Shown: positions 29,486 through 39,838, numbered from the stretch's first letter. The stretch is 52,937 nt of DNA from Streptomyces chilikensis (GCF_001642695.1 NZ_LWCC02000005.1:2638010-2690946), one strand, 5' to 3'. Notes: generated by a model from the letters alone, not told the origin. Numbers and translations are program-made.

Positions 29486-29488
29486 CGT
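29483..29488 (+). promoter_or_regulatory. -10 box (TAACGT) of the acetyltransferase gene, overlapping the upstream stop codon
   Basis: TAACGT is followed by 6 nt and the ATG at 29495. It begins with the TAA stop of the BlaI-type gene. Confidence 0.4.
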
Positions 29489-29494
29489 CCGGAC

Positions 29495-30028
29495 ATGTCA
29501 GTGGAGCGTTCCGAAGTCAGCACCGAAGCTTTCACCGTACGCAGGGCCAGGACCGGTGATGTCCCCGCTCTCCGTCGACTCCTCGACGCGTACACCCGCG
29601 ACGGCAGGCTGCTCGACAAAGCGACCGTCACGCTTTACGAGGACATCCAGGAGTTCTGGGTGGCGGAACGCGACGACAACGCCGAGGTGGTCGGCTGCGG
29701 AGCGCTGCACGTGATGTGGGAAGACCTCGCCGAAGTGCGCACTCTCGCCGTGAACCCGGTGCTCAAGGGCGCGGGAGTCGGACACCACTTGCTGGAGAAG
29801 CTTCTCCAGACCGCCCGATGGCTCGGCGTGCGCCGCGTTTTCTGCCTCACCTTCGAAGTCGAGTTCTTCGGGAAGCACGGCTTCGTCGAGATCGGCGAGA
29901 CTCCCGTCGACACCGATGTCTACGCGGAGCTCCTGCGCTCCTATGACGAGGGCGTGGCGGAGTTCCTCGGACTCGAACGAGTGAAACCGAACACCTTGGG
30001 CAACAGTCGGATGCTTCTGCATCTGTGA
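29495..30028 (+). CDS. GNAT acetyltransferase, probable short-type amino-acid N-acetyltransferase (ArgA-like)
   Basis: Predicted 177-residue single-domain GNAT protein. The acetyl-CoA loop is VNPVLKGAGVGHHLLEKLLQ, preceded by VVGCGALHVMWEDLAEVRTLAV and followed by VFCLTFEVEFFGKHGFVEIGETPV. This string of motifs resembles the short N-acetylglutamate synthases of actinobacteria (Rv2747 type), which make the first arginine intermediate without the kinase-like domain. The protein also ends with VKPNTLGNSRMLLHL, as in that group. Other GNAT substrates cannot be excluded. Confidence 0.82.
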   Translation: MSVERSEVSTEAFTVRRARTGDVPALRRLLDAYTRDGRLLDKATVTLYEDIQEFWVAERDDNAEVVGCGALHVMWEDLAEVRTLAVNPVLKGAGVGHHLLEKLLQTARWLGVRRVFCLTFEVEFFGKHGFVEIGETPVDTDVYAELLRSYDEGVAEFLGLERVKPNTLGNSRMLLHL

Positions 30029-30203
30029 TCTTCTTCGGGCGTGGTGAAGCCCTTCTCCGCGCCTTCACCGTGTGAGGTATTCCGGGTCCTTCCCCGATCG
30101 CGGGTTCCCTATGTCCGGAACCGGCAGGTTTTCGGCTGCGGCGACGAGCCGGGCCTCTCCCCGGGGTTTGTGTTTTTCCGGCAAAAGCGGTTTGCTTTCC
30201 GGC

Positions 30204-30225
30204 GTACTGCAGTACTGCATATAAC
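30204..30225 (+). promoter_or_regulatory. lsr2 promoter candidate with 12-bp palindrome
   Basis: GTACTGCAGTAC (30204-30215) is a perfect 12-bp palindrome. A TATAAC -10-like hexamer lies immediately after it at 30220-30225, 61 nt before the lsr2 GTG. A site in the -35/-10 spacer would block polymerase, so an operator is plausible. The whole 30030-30286 gap is AT-rich for this genome and holds no gene. Confidence 0.5.
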
Positions 30226-30286
30226 AAGGGACGGCGAAACGGCTCCGCCCGGAGCCGCCCCAGGGTTATCGATGAAAGGAATAGCG

Positions 30287-30622
30287 GTGGCACAGAAGGT
30301 TCAGGTCCTTCTTGTCGACGACCTCGACGGCGGCGAGGCGGACGAGACGGTGACGTTCGCGCTGGACGGCAAGACGTACGAGATCGACCTCACGACCGCC
30401 AACGCGGACAAGCTGCGCGGCCTGCTCGAGCCCTACGTGAAGAGCGGACGCCGTACCGGCGGTCGTGCCTCCGGCGGCCGCGCCAAGACGCGTGCGGCGG
30501 CGGGCAGCAGCCAGGAGACGGCCCAGATCCGCGCCTGGGCCAAGGAGCAGGGCCTCGAGGTCAACGACCGCGGCCGTGTGCCCGCGAAGATCCGTGAGGC
30601 GTACGAGAAGGCCAACGGCTGA
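30287..30622 (+). CDS. lsr2: Lsr2-family nucleoid-associated protein
   Basis: Bridging DNA-binding protein that silences AT-rich and horizontally acquired DNA; it is the H-NS counterpart of actinobacteria. The protein has 111 residues. The N-terminal dimerisation domain runs AQKVQVLLVDDLDGGEADETVTFALDG, there is a basic linker (SGRRTGGRASGGRAK), and the C-terminal AT-hook-like domain includes the minor-groove R-G-R (NDRGRVPAKIREAYE). The GTG at 30287 follows AAAGGAA at about 6 nt. It sits upstream of clpC, as in mycobacteria. Confidence 0.96.
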   Translation: MAQKVQVLLVDDLDGGEADETVTFALDGKTYEIDLTTANADKLRGLLEPYVKSGRRTGGRASGGRAKTRAAAGSSQETAQIRAWAKEQGLEVNDRGRVPAKIREAYEKANG

Positions 30623-30656
30623 CGGCCCCCCGACGGCTGACGGCCCGCTCCACTGC

Positions 30657-30684
30657 CGGAGAGCCGCCATGGTGCGGCTCTCTG
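30657..30684 (+). terminator. hairpin downstream of lsr2
   Basis: The arms AGAGCCGC (30660-30667) and GCGGCTCT (30674-30681), extended outward by further pairs, enclose a 6-nt loop 38 nt after the lsr2 stop. There is no clear T-tract, as is usual in this organism. Confidence 0.6.
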
Positions 30685-30702
30685 CCGTTCCGGGCGGCTC
30701 CC

Positions 30703-30798
30703 GGCGGTTTCGTGGGTATCCGGTCACCGGCCGGCCACCGGCCCGCTCCCGGCAGGGCGGGCTCCGGGCGGTTTCGTGGGTACCCGGTCACCGCCCGG
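30703..30798. repeat. 32-bp direct repeat, two copies 64 bp apart
   Basis: Copies at 30703-30734 and 30767-30798 share 30 of 32 bases (GGCGGTTTCGTGGGTA...CCGGTCACC...). They lie between the lsr2 terminator and the clpC promoter region. Two copies only, so not a CRISPR. Confidence 0.85.
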
Positions 30799-30941
30799 CC
30801 GCCGGCCGGGTCCCTGCCGGACCCCTCGCGGGTTCCCGGGACGCCCGGAACCCTCCTCACGGATTGTTCACCCCGGCCGTGTTTCGAACGCGCTGCGTAA
30901 CCGGAACGGGGGTGCCCAGGTCGGCGGAGCGGCGCAAGGTT

Positions 30942-30958
30942 GTTCGCCCGTAGCGGAG
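30942..30958. promoter_or_regulatory. possible ClgR-type operator upstream of clpC
   Basis: GTTCGC-CCGTA-GCGGA is an imperfect dyad resembling the GTTCGC(n)GCGAAC-type sites bound by the Clp activator ClgR in actinobacteria. The right half matches poorly (GCGGAG against GCGAAC), so the assignment is weak. Confidence 0.3.
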
Positions 30959-31265
30959 GAGACCGGGGCACGCCGCATGGACTGTCGGTCGTTGCGGGTA
31001 AGACATCCCTAGTGGGAGGGGTCGACACGCAGGACGGGCGGCCTTCCGTTCGCCATCGGCGTACTGGTGGAGGACGTAAGTGCCTGGCCTGCGGGAACAT
31101 CGTCTCGCACCATCGGGTTGGAGCAGATGTCGGCGTTCCGGGTCAGGAGGCCAAGGACGGTGTCGGCAGTTGGAATGAGCGGTCCCCGCTTGCGGGACTA
31201 AGCTGCGGAAGGACAGGAAGGGGACAGCCCCCTTACTGCCTGACCGCTCTGAGGAGCGATTAACG

Positions 31266-33791
<2,526 letters not shown>

Positions 33792-33813
33792 CCCTGACGC
33801 GTCACGAGTGACC

Positions 33814-33852
33814 CGAAGGGCCGGTGCGGAGCTTCCGCACCGGCCCTTCGGC
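33814..33852 (+). terminator. perfect 18-bp hairpin after clpC
   Basis: The arms 33814-33831 and 33835-33852 are perfectly complementary over 18 bp with a 3-nt GCT loop, 23 nt after the clpC stop. This is the probable clpC terminator. Confidence 0.85.
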
Positions 33853-34202
33853 GTTCCCGGAGGCTGTGCGCGGGACCACGAGCGCGGGTGCGGATTCGGA
33901 GGCCTCCGGTGAGGTGGAGCACGCGATCCGGATCACTTACGAAGACGCTTAGGAGGCGCCGCCCTCCCGTCCGGGCCTTCACCGGTACGGGTCGGGCCCG
34001 CCGACCAGGCGTCCGTCTGTTTCGCCGTATAAGTCCGCTTTGAGCGTTTTACTAAAATCTGGGGTGAATACTACACGGCGTCGTAGATCACATGATTGTC
34101 AGGAGTGCCCCGATCGGGTTACCAAGGTGTGGCCGATGGCGGGACCGGGTTCTTCCGGTTCTCCGCGCCGCGGCGATCCCGTCCCCGAACAAAGGGTTCT
34201 CC
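33853..34202. other. 350-bp region upstream of the M23 remnant
   Basis: No gene is seen. From about 34015 to 34130 the sequence is unusually AT-rich for this genome (TATAAG, TTTTACTAAAATC, TAGATCACATGATTG), which suits the promoter and leader of the secreted peptidase gene that follows. A GGGGTGAAT string at 34059 recalls part of the ydaO (c-di-AMP) riboswitch, but the rest of that motif is not found. Confidence 0.5.
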
Positions 34203-34489
34203 ATGTTCCAGCACGTCACGCTCCGCGCCACCGGTACGACCGCCCTCCGCACCCGTGCCGCGGTCGTCGCCGCCGGCCTCGGCGCCTCGGTCGTCCTCGG
34301 TGCCGGAGTCGCGACTGCTGCCGGCGCCCCCACGGCCGGCGCTCCCGAGGCGGTCGCCCCCCAGGCGGCCGCCCAGGCCAAGAAGGCCGTGAAGCCGAGC
34401 TGGGTCGACCCGGTCCAGCACTACAAGCTGTCCGCGAGCTTCGCCTCGACCCGGCCCAGTTCCTCGCCTCCAAGGGCGTCAAGATCTGA
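34203..34489 (+). pseudogene. remnant of a secreted M23-type peptidase gene with internal deletion and frameshift
   Basis: From the ATG at 34203 the frame encodes a signal peptide (RTRAAVVAAGLGASVVLGAGVATAAGAP), an Ala/Pro linker and PSWVDPVQHYKLSASFA. This matches, from memory, the N-terminus of streptomycete secreted M23 metallopeptidases. The next bases, 34445-34486, encode LDPAQFLASKGVKI and a stop in another frame; this is the typical C-terminal end of the same proteins. The whole peptidase domain (about 100 residues, including the zinc-binding His and Asp) is missing. If read without the shift, the frame runs on to 34511 in meaningless sequence. A real deletion or a collapsed assembly would look the same. 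Confidence 0.75.
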
Positions 34490-34490
34490 A

Positions 34491-34513
34491 CCGGTGACCG
34501 GTGACCGGTGACG
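34491..34513. repeat. GGTGACC 7-bp tandem repeat
   Basis: GGTGACC is repeated three times (the last copy incomplete) directly after the stop codon of the M23 remnant. Each unit is related to the GGTCACC strings seen near 30725 and 47782. Confidence 0.7.
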
Positions 34514-34530
34514 CGCGGCGGTGCGACGGA

Positions 34531-34583
34531 CGAACACGGGGAAGGCCCCGGCAGCGCTGCTGCCGGGGCCTTCCCCGTGTTCG
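34531..34583. terminator. perfect 25-bp bidirectional hairpin between M23 remnant and mutY
   Basis: The arms 34531-34555 and 34559-34583 are perfectly complementary over 25 bp with a 3-nt GCT loop. It lies between two convergent genes and can serve both. Confidence 0.9.
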
Positions 34584-34626
34584 GGGCCGGTGCGGGGACG
34601 CGGCGCCGGCCCCGGTCCCCGGCCCG

Positions 34627-35568
34627 TCAGCCGGGCAGGCGGTACATGCCGTCCTCGAGCGGCTCCACCAGCCCGTCGGCGACCAGGCCGTCCAGCGCGC
34701 GGCCCCGCTGCACGGGCTCGTCCCACACCGCGTCCAGCGCCGCCTGCGCGACCGGTCCCTCGGCGGCGCGCAGCACCGCGAGCAGCTTGCCGCGCACCTG
34801 GCGGTCGGTCCCCGCGTAGGTCTGGCCGCGGCGCGGCGGGCCGTCGTGCTCCGGCTTCCCGGCCTGCCGCCAGGCGCAGCGGGCCGCGATCGGGCAGCGG
34901 TGGCAGCTCTCGTTGCGCGCGGTGCAGACCAGCGCGCCCAGTTCCATGGAGGCCGCCGCCCACCGGGCGGCCGTGCCCTCCTCCTCCGGGAGCAGCGCGG
35001 CGGCCAGCCGGCGCTCGGCCGCCGTCGTGGCGTTCGGCGGGTACCGGACGCCGGTCACGGCGCGGGCCAGCACACGCCGGACGTTGGTGTCCAGCACGGC
35101 GTGGCGCTGCCCGAAGGCGAAGGAGGCGACCGCCGCGGCCGTGTACTCGCCGACGCCGGGCAGCGCCAGCAGCTCGGCGTGGTCGGTGGGGACCTCACCG
35201 CCGTGCCGTTCGGTGATGGCGACGGCCGCGCCGTGCAGGCGCAGCGCACGGCGCGGGTAACCGAGCCGGCCCCAGGCCCGCACCGCCTCGCCCGGCGCCT
35301 CGGCGGCCAGGTCGGCGGGGCGCGGCCAACGGGCCAGCCACTGCTCGTACACCGGCAGGACCCGGCTGACCGGCGTCTGCTGGAGCATGAACTCGCTGAT
35401 CATCACGCCCCACGCCCCCGCTTCGGGGTGCCGCCAGGGCAGGTCGCGGGCGTTCGCCTCGAACCAGGCGATCACGGGGGTGTGCAGGGGGACGGCATCG
35501 GCGCTGTGGGCGGCCTGTTCCGCGGTGCTGCGCGGGGCGGGCGGCCCGTTCTTCGTGGGTGCGGTCAT
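34627..35568 (-). CDS. mutY: A/G-specific adenine DNA glycosylase
   Basis: Removes adenine mispaired with 8-oxoguanine. The protein has 313 residues. The catalytic acid segment SEFMLQQTPVSRVLPVYE, the helix-hairpin-helix LPGVGEYTAAAV, the active-site aspartate region AVLDTNVRRVLAR, and the iron-sulphur loop C-x6-C-x2-C-x5-C (CTARNESCHRCPIAARC) are all present. It lacks a full NUDIX-like 8-oxoG recognition domain, since E. coli MutY is ~350 residues; the short C-terminus instead looks like a small winged-helix part. It is close to disA and radA, other DNA maintenance genes. The start ATG is at 35568. Confidence 0.93.
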   Translation of the reverse strand: MTAPTKNGPPAPRSTAEQAAHSADAVPLHTPVIAWFEANARDLPWRHPEAGAWGVMISEFMLQQTPVSRVLPVYEQWLARWPRPADLAAEAPGEAVRAWGRLGYPRRALRLHGAAVAITERHGGEVPTDHAELLALPGVGEYTAAAVASFAFGQRHAVLDTNVRRVLARAVTGVRYPPNATTAAERRLAAALLPEEEGTAARWAAASMELGALVCTARNESCHRCPIAARCAWRQAGKPEHDGPPRRGQTYAGTDRQVRGKLLAVLRAAEGPVAQAALDAVWDEPVQRGRALDGLVADGLVEPLEDGMYRLPG

Positions 35569-35727
35569 GACGTCATCGATCCTGCCACGACGACGGTGTC
35601 ACCCGGTGTGCCCAATCGGTCACCCGTTGGCGGTACTCCAGGGTGCGGGAACGGCCTACCAGGATGATGATCCGGAAAAGTTGTGGTGCGCACGGCGGGT
35701 GCCGCCTGCTGTGAGACCGATCTCTCG

Positions 35728-35733
35728 TACAGT
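35728..35733 (+). promoter_or_regulatory. -10 box (TACAGT) of a predicted leaderless transcript
   Basis: TACAGT is followed by 7 nt and the GTG at 35741, with no ribosome site. This supports that start against in-frame upstream ATGs at 35387 and 35570. Confidence 0.55.
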
Positions 35734-35740
35734 TTGGGCC

Positions 35741-36628
35741 GTGGGATCTCTGCGCAATCCGGTCGGGCCGCTTCCCTCCTCCATCTACTGGCGACGGAGG
35801 GTCGTCTTCTTCGTCGTGCTGCTCGCGTTGGCCGGGCTGGCCGTATGGCTGGTGACCGGCGGCGGAGGCGGTTCGGACGACAACGCGGGCGGGCCGGACG
35901 GCAAGAATCCCGCGCCGTCGATCACCCCCGGCCCCTCCGGCTCCGGTCCCGCGATCGACGACACCCCCGGCGGGCGTGACGAGTCCGGCGAGGGTGGCTC
36001 CGGCGACTCCTCCGAGGGCGCGTCGTCCGGCGGCGGCTCGGGTGACGCGGCGGAAGGCGCCGGGTCGGGTGAGGGCGGCGACGGTTCCGGCGGCGGCTCG
36101 GGCGGCGCGGGTGGCACGGGCGGAACGGGCGGCGGTTCGGGCTCGGGCGGTTCCTCCGGCACCTCCGGGGACGGCTGGACCAGCTCGGTGAGCCGGCTGC
36201 CGGGGAACACGGACCTCGCCTCCTGCGGCAAGGGCGACGTGCGGCTGAGCCTGCGCAGTGTCCGCAACACCTACGAGGACGACGAGAAGCCGGTGCTGCG
36301 GCTGACGGTCAGCAACACCTCGGGCGACGACTGCAAGATCGACCTCGGGCCGCGGGCCACCGTCCTGAAGATCACCAAGGCCAACGCGGAGGACGACGAG
36401 ACGTACTGGTCCTCGGCGGACTGCCCGGAGGACGGCGCGCTGCTGTTCCGGGTGCCGAAGGGCGGGTCCATCACCTACGACGTGGAGTGGGACCGCAGGC
36501 CGAGCGACTCGGACAAGTGCGAGGCGGCGCCGAAGGGGAGCGCGGGGGCGGGGACGTACCTGGTGGTGGCCAGGAGCGGGGCGACGTCCGGCCCGCTGCA
36601 GGCGACGTTCACGCTGAAGTCCGACTGA
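35741..36628 (+). CDS. membrane-anchored protein with Gly/Ser linker and extracellular beta domain
   Basis: Predicted 295-residue protein. A short cytoplasmic N-terminus, one transmembrane helix (about 20-40, VVFFVVLLALAGLAVWLV) and a ~110-residue linker of Gly, Ser, Glu and Asp repeats lead to a C-terminal domain of about 130 residues. That domain has three to four cysteines and beta-strand pattern (SCGKGDVRLSLRSV, VLRLTVSNTSGDDCKIDLGP, ATFTLKSD). It resembles the DUF4232-like/immunoglobulin-like modules of actinobacterial cell-surface proteins. The function is unknown. The topology places the domain outside the membrane. Confidence 0.78.
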   Translation: MGSLRNPVGPLPSSIYWRRRVVFFVVLLALAGLAVWLVTGGGGGSDDNAGGPDGKNPAPSITPGPSGSGPAIDDTPGGRDESGEGGSGDSSEGASSGGGSGDAAEGAGSGEGGDGSGGGSGGAGGTGGTGGGSGSGGSSGTSGDGWTSSVSRLPGNTDLASCGKGDVRLSLRSVRNTYEDDEKPVLRLTVSNTSGDDCKIDLGPRATVLKITKANAEDDETYWSSADCPEDGALLFRVPKGGSITYDVEWDRRPSDSDKCEAAPKGSAGAGTYLVVARSGATSGPLQATFTLKSD

Positions 36629-37024
36629 CCGCCGGGCCCCCGCTCAGCCCCTCCCGGCCGGGAGGCCGCCCGTGGGGGCGCGCCGAGCCCGGCGACGTCC
36701 CGCACGCCGCGGGCGCTCGTGCCGCCGGAGCGGACCGGGGGCGTCCCCGGACGGAGACCGGGGGAGGGCGGGCGCAGCTCTCAGTACGCACGTGACGGCC
36801 CGCTCCGCGGAACCCGGGCCCCCGGGAAGCGGGCGGGGAGGAACAGCGCTGACCGTCCGGCTCCGCCCGCGCACGCCGCCGCGCGGTCACGCGCGTACGG
36901 CACCGCTTGTGCCCGCCTCCTCGAGGACTTCGCCCGGCTTCGTCCGGCTTCGCCCGGGGAAGGCCCCGCCGCCCGGGGCGGCGGGATCTTCCGCAGGACG
37001 GTGGCGACAGCGGCGGGTCGGGGG
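36629..37024. other. 396-bp intergenic region between convergent genes
   Basis: A 16-base palindrome, CCTCCCGG|CCGGGAGG (36650-36665), lies 22 nt after the membrane-protein stop and may terminate it. The rest is GC-rich with open frames on both strands that lack recognisable protein features. I see no gene. It separates two convergent genes, so it is long for a pure terminator region. Confidence 0.55.
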
Positions 37025-38149
37025 CTACACGTAGCGTTCGAGGATGGAGGATTCCGCGAGGCGGGAGAGGCCCTCGCGGACACTCCGCGCGCGGGCCTCG
37101 CCGACCCCGTCGACGGTCTGCAGGTCGTCCACGCTCGCCGCCAGCAGCTTCTGCAGCCCTCCGAAGTGCTCCACCAGCCGGTCGATGATCGCCCCCGGCA
37201 GCCGCGGCACCTTGGCCAGCAGCCGGAATCCCCGCGGCGAGACCGCCGAGTCCAGCGCCTCCGGAGACCCGGTGTACCCGAGGGCCCGGGCCACCGTGGC
37301 GATGTCCAGCAGCTCCGTGTGCCCGAGCGCGTCCAGCTCGGACAGCGCCTCGTCCACCGTGCGGGACCGCTTCGGCGTCGGCTCCGGCACGTAGTCCCGG
37401 ACGATCAGCTCACGCTCCGGCTCGACGCCGGCGATCAGTTCGTCCAGCTGGAGCGCCAGCAGACGCCCGTCCGTGCCCAGCTCCACCACGTACTCGGCGA
37501 TCTCGGTGGCGATCCGGCGCACCATCTCCAGCCGCTGCGCGACCGCCGAGACGTCCCGCACCGTGACCAGGTCCTCGATCTCCAGCGCGGAGAGCGTCCC
37601 GGCGACCTCGTCCAGGCGCAGCTTGTACCGCTCCAGCGTGGCCAGCGCCTGGTTGGCGCGGGACAGGATGGCCGCCGAGTCCTCCAGGACCCGCCGCTGC
37701 CCGTCCACGTAGAGCGCGATCAGCCGCATCGACTGGGAGACGGAGACCACGGGGAAGCCGACCTGCTTGCTGACCCGGTCCGCCGTGCGGTGCCGGGTGC
37801 CGGTCTCCTCCGTGGGGATGGTCGGGTCGGGCACCAGCTGCACGCCCGCCCGCAGGATCTTCGAGAGGTCGGTGGAGAGCACGATGCCGCCGTCGAGCTT
37901 GCACAGCTCCCGCAGCCGGGTGGCGCTGAACTCGACGTCCAGGACGAAACCGCCGGTGGCCATCGCCTCGACGGTCTTGTCGGAGCCGAGCACGATCAGA
38001 CCGCCGGTGTTGCCGCGCAGCACCCGCTCCAGGCCGTCGCGCAGGGCGGTACCGGGCGCCACGGCGCTCAGCGAGGCGCGCATCAGCCCGTCGGCACCGG
38101 AGCTCCCACCGGACTTTCCGGGAGCTGAGGCCCGGTCGTTGGCTGCCAC
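37025..38149 (-). CDS. disA: DNA integrity scanning diadenylate cyclase DisA
   Basis: Makes the second messenger c-di-AMP from ATP and scans DNA for branched structures. The protein has 374 residues. The DAC domain (about 15-160) has the LDGGIVLS segment at the position of the usual DGA motif, here D-G-G, and the RHR motif in [10 protein letters not shown] helical spine follows, and the C-terminal helix-hairpin-helix DNA-binding part contains [27 protein letters not shown]. The GTG start at 38149 has GGAGGAG upstream. It is 81 bp downstream of radA in the same direction, and RadA modulates DisA in Bacillus. Confidence 0.95.
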   Translation of the reverse strand: MAANDRASAPGKSGGSSGADGLMRASLSAVAPGTALRDGLERVLRGNTGGLIVLGSDKTVEAMATGGFVLDVEFSATRLRELCKLDGGIVLSTDLSKILRAGVQLVPDPTIPTEETGTRHRTADRVSKQVGFPVVSVSQSMRLIALYVDGQRRVLEDSAAILSRANQALATLERYKLRLDEVAGTLSALEIEDLVTVRDVSAVAQRLEMVRRIATEIAEYVVELGTDGRLLALQLDELIAGVEPERELIVRDYVPEPTPKRSRTVDEALSELDALGHTELLDIATVARALGYTGSPEALDSAVSPRGFRLLAKVPRLPGAIIDRLVEHFGGLQKLLAASVDDLQTVDGVGEARARSVREGLSRLAESSILERYV

Positions 38150-38230
38150 TGCTCTCCTCCGGTCGCAGATTCTTCAGGTGCCTCCCGCGACGCGCACACT
38201 TCGCACGGACGGGCGAGACCGGGGCAAAGT

Positions 38231-39643
38231 CTACCGGCGGTCCTCGCCCTCCTGCCGGGCCTCTCGCCGACGGGAGCGCGGGAGGACCCTCAGCGCGTCC
38301 GACATGTCGGCCACCTCGAGCACCTTCATTCCCTCAGGAATCTTCCCCGGATCGGTCGGGACCAGCGCATGTGTGAATCCGAGGCGGTGCGCTTCGGCCA
38401 ATCGCCGCTGCACGCCGGTGACCCTCCTCACCTCTCCGGCCAGGCCCACCTCGCCGATCGCCACCAGATTCTTCGGCAGCGGGGTGTCGCTGGCCGCCGA
38501 GGCCAGCGCCAGCGCGACCGCCAGGTCGGCGGCGGGTTCGGAGAGCCGCACCCCGCCCACGGTGGCCGAATAGATGTCCTGCTTGCCCAGCGCCTTGATC
38601 CTGCCCCGCTGCTCCAGCACGGCCAGCATCATCGAGACGCGGGAGGTCTCCAGGCCGGAGGTGGTGCGCCGGGGGGTGGGGATCTGCGTGTCCACGGTGA
38701 GCGCCTGGACCTCGGCGACCAGGGGGCGGCGGCCCTCGAGGGTGACCGTGAGGCAGGTGCCCGGAACGGGTTCGGCCCGGCGGGTGAGGAAGAGGCCGGA
38801 GGGGTCGGCGAGGCCGGTGATGCCCTCGTCGTGCAGCTCGAAGCAGCCGACCTCGTCGGTGGTGCCGTACCGGTTCTTCACGCCGCGCACCAGGCGGAGC
38901 CGGGCGTGCCGGTCGCCCTCGAAGTTGAGGACGACGTCCACCAGGTGCTCCAGCAGGCGCGGGCCGGCGATGTTGCCGTCCTTGGTGACGTGGCCGACCA
39001 GCAGCGTGGACATGCCGCGCTCCTTGGAGGCGCGGATCAGCGCGCCCGCCACCTCGCGGACCTGCGCCATGCCGCCGGGGGCGCCGTCGATCTCCGGGGA
39101 GGCGACGGTCTGGACCGAGTCCAGGATCAGCAGGGACGGCTGCACCGCCTCGATGTGGCCGAGCACCGTGGACAGGTCCGTCTCGGCGGCGAGGTAGAGG
39201 TGGTCGTGGATGGCGTGGATGCGGTCGGCGCGCAGCCGGACCTGGCTCGCGGACTCCTCGCCGGTCACGTACAGGGTGCGGTGCTCGGAACTCGCCGACT
39301 TGGCGGCGACGTCCAGCAGCAGCGTCGACTTGCCGACGCCCGGCTCGCCCGCCACCAGGACCACGGCGCCGGGGACCAGGCCGCCGCCGAGCACGCGGTC
39401 CAGCTCGGGGACGCCGGTGGAGCGGGCGGTGGCCTGCCTGCCGTCGACCTGCCCGATGGGGACGGCGGAGGTGGTGACCCGGCCGGGAGCGGTGGTGCGG
39501 ACCGCGGGGGCGCTGCCGTACTCCTCCACGGTGCCCCAGGCGTGGCACTCGGGGCAGCGGCCGAGCCATTTGGCCGTCTGCCAGCCGCATTCGGTGCAGC
39601 GGTAGGACGGACGGTCCTTGGTCGACTTGGTACGGGCAGCCAT
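38231..39643 (-). CDS. radA: DNA repair protein RadA
   Basis: Branch-migrating recombination helicase related to RecA. The protein has 470 residues. The N-terminal zinc finger is YRCTECGWQTAKWLGRCPECHAWGT, Walker A is GEPGVGKST, the RadA-specific KNRFG motif appears as VKNRYGTTDEVG, and the C-terminal half is Lon-protease-like (VAIGEVGLAGEVRRV). The ATG at 39643 (MAARTKS) lies 7 nt after a TACGGT -10 box, so a leaderless message is expected; a GTG at 39667 is in frame. It is divergent from the sigma-like fusion gene. Confidence 0.96.
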   Translation of the reverse strand: MAARTKSTKDRPSYRCTECGWQTAKWLGRCPECHAWGTVEEYGSAPAVRTTAPGRVTTSAVPIGQVDGRQATARSTGVPELDRVLGGGLVPGAVVLVAGEPGVGKSTLLLDVAAKSASSEHRTLYVTGEESASQVRLRADRIHAIHDHLYLAAETDLSTVLGHIEAVQPSLLILDSVQTVASPEIDGAPGGMAQVREVAGALIRASKERGMSTLLVGHVTKDGNIAGPRLLEHLVDVVLNFEGDRHARLRLVRGVKNRYGTTDEVGCFELHDEGITGLADPSGLFLTRRAEPVPGTCLTVTLEGRRPLVAEVQALTVDTQIPTPRRTTSGLETSRVSMMLAVLEQRGRIKALGKQDIYSATVGGVRLSEPAADLAVALALASAASDTPLPKNLVAIGEVGLAGEVRRVTGVQRRLAEAHRLGFTHALVPTDPGKIPEGMKVLEVADMSDALRVLPRSRRREARQEGEDRR

Positions 39644-39650
39644 AGCGCAC

Positions 39651-39656
39651 ACCGTA
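39651..39656 (-). promoter_or_regulatory. -10 box (TACGGT) of radA-disA, predicted leaderless
   Basis: On the minus strand TACGGT is followed by 7 nt and the radA ATG at 39643. Confidence 0.55.
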
Positions 39657-39838
39657 ACCGGCGGCACCGACAGTCCCTCCCGCCACCGTGCACGAACAGG
39701 CGGGGACGGCCAGGAAGCGGCAAGGAACGGTCAGCCGCACGGTGCGGAAACGTAAAGCCGCGTCCCCTTTCGAGGGAAGGTTTCACCCGAATGGATTAAA
39801 TGTGCTCAAGGTGGCCGGATCGGTCGTCTCCGGGCCCC

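Larger units (their letters stand above)
30685..31265. other. lsr2-clpC intergenic region, clpC promoter and leader
   Basis: About 580 bp without a convincing gene. The first third holds two copies of a 32-bp direct repeat. Near 30942 lies a ClgR-like dyad, and further on there are several TAAG/TAGT hexamers suitable as -10 boxes. A short AAGGGG/CCCCCTT stem lies near 31216-31233. GAGGAG at 31250-31255 is the clpC ribosome site. This length suggests a long 5' leader or multiple promoters for clpC. Confidence 0.55.

Noticed and set aside
30703-30798. CRISPR array
   Set aside because: Only two repeat copies, no further spacers and no cas genes nearby.
30685-31265. CIRCE or HAIR heat-shock operator upstream of clpC
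   Set aside because: I looked for TTAGCACTC-n9-GAGTGCTAA and CTTGAGT-n7-ACTCAAG type sites and saw neither.
34055-34200. ydaO-type c-di-AMP riboswitch upstream of the M23 remnant (GGGGTGAAT string)
   Set aside because: Streptomyces cell-wall hydrolase genes often have this riboswitch, but the other conserved blocks (for example CCGAA-CCGTCAGCTAACC) are not found, so the single match is not enough. An Infernal search with the Rfam model would settle it.
34040-34489. 149-residue frame ending in LDPAQFLASKGVKI
   Set aside because: Only the last 14 codons look like protein sequence; they are the frameshifted C-terminus of the M23 remnant.
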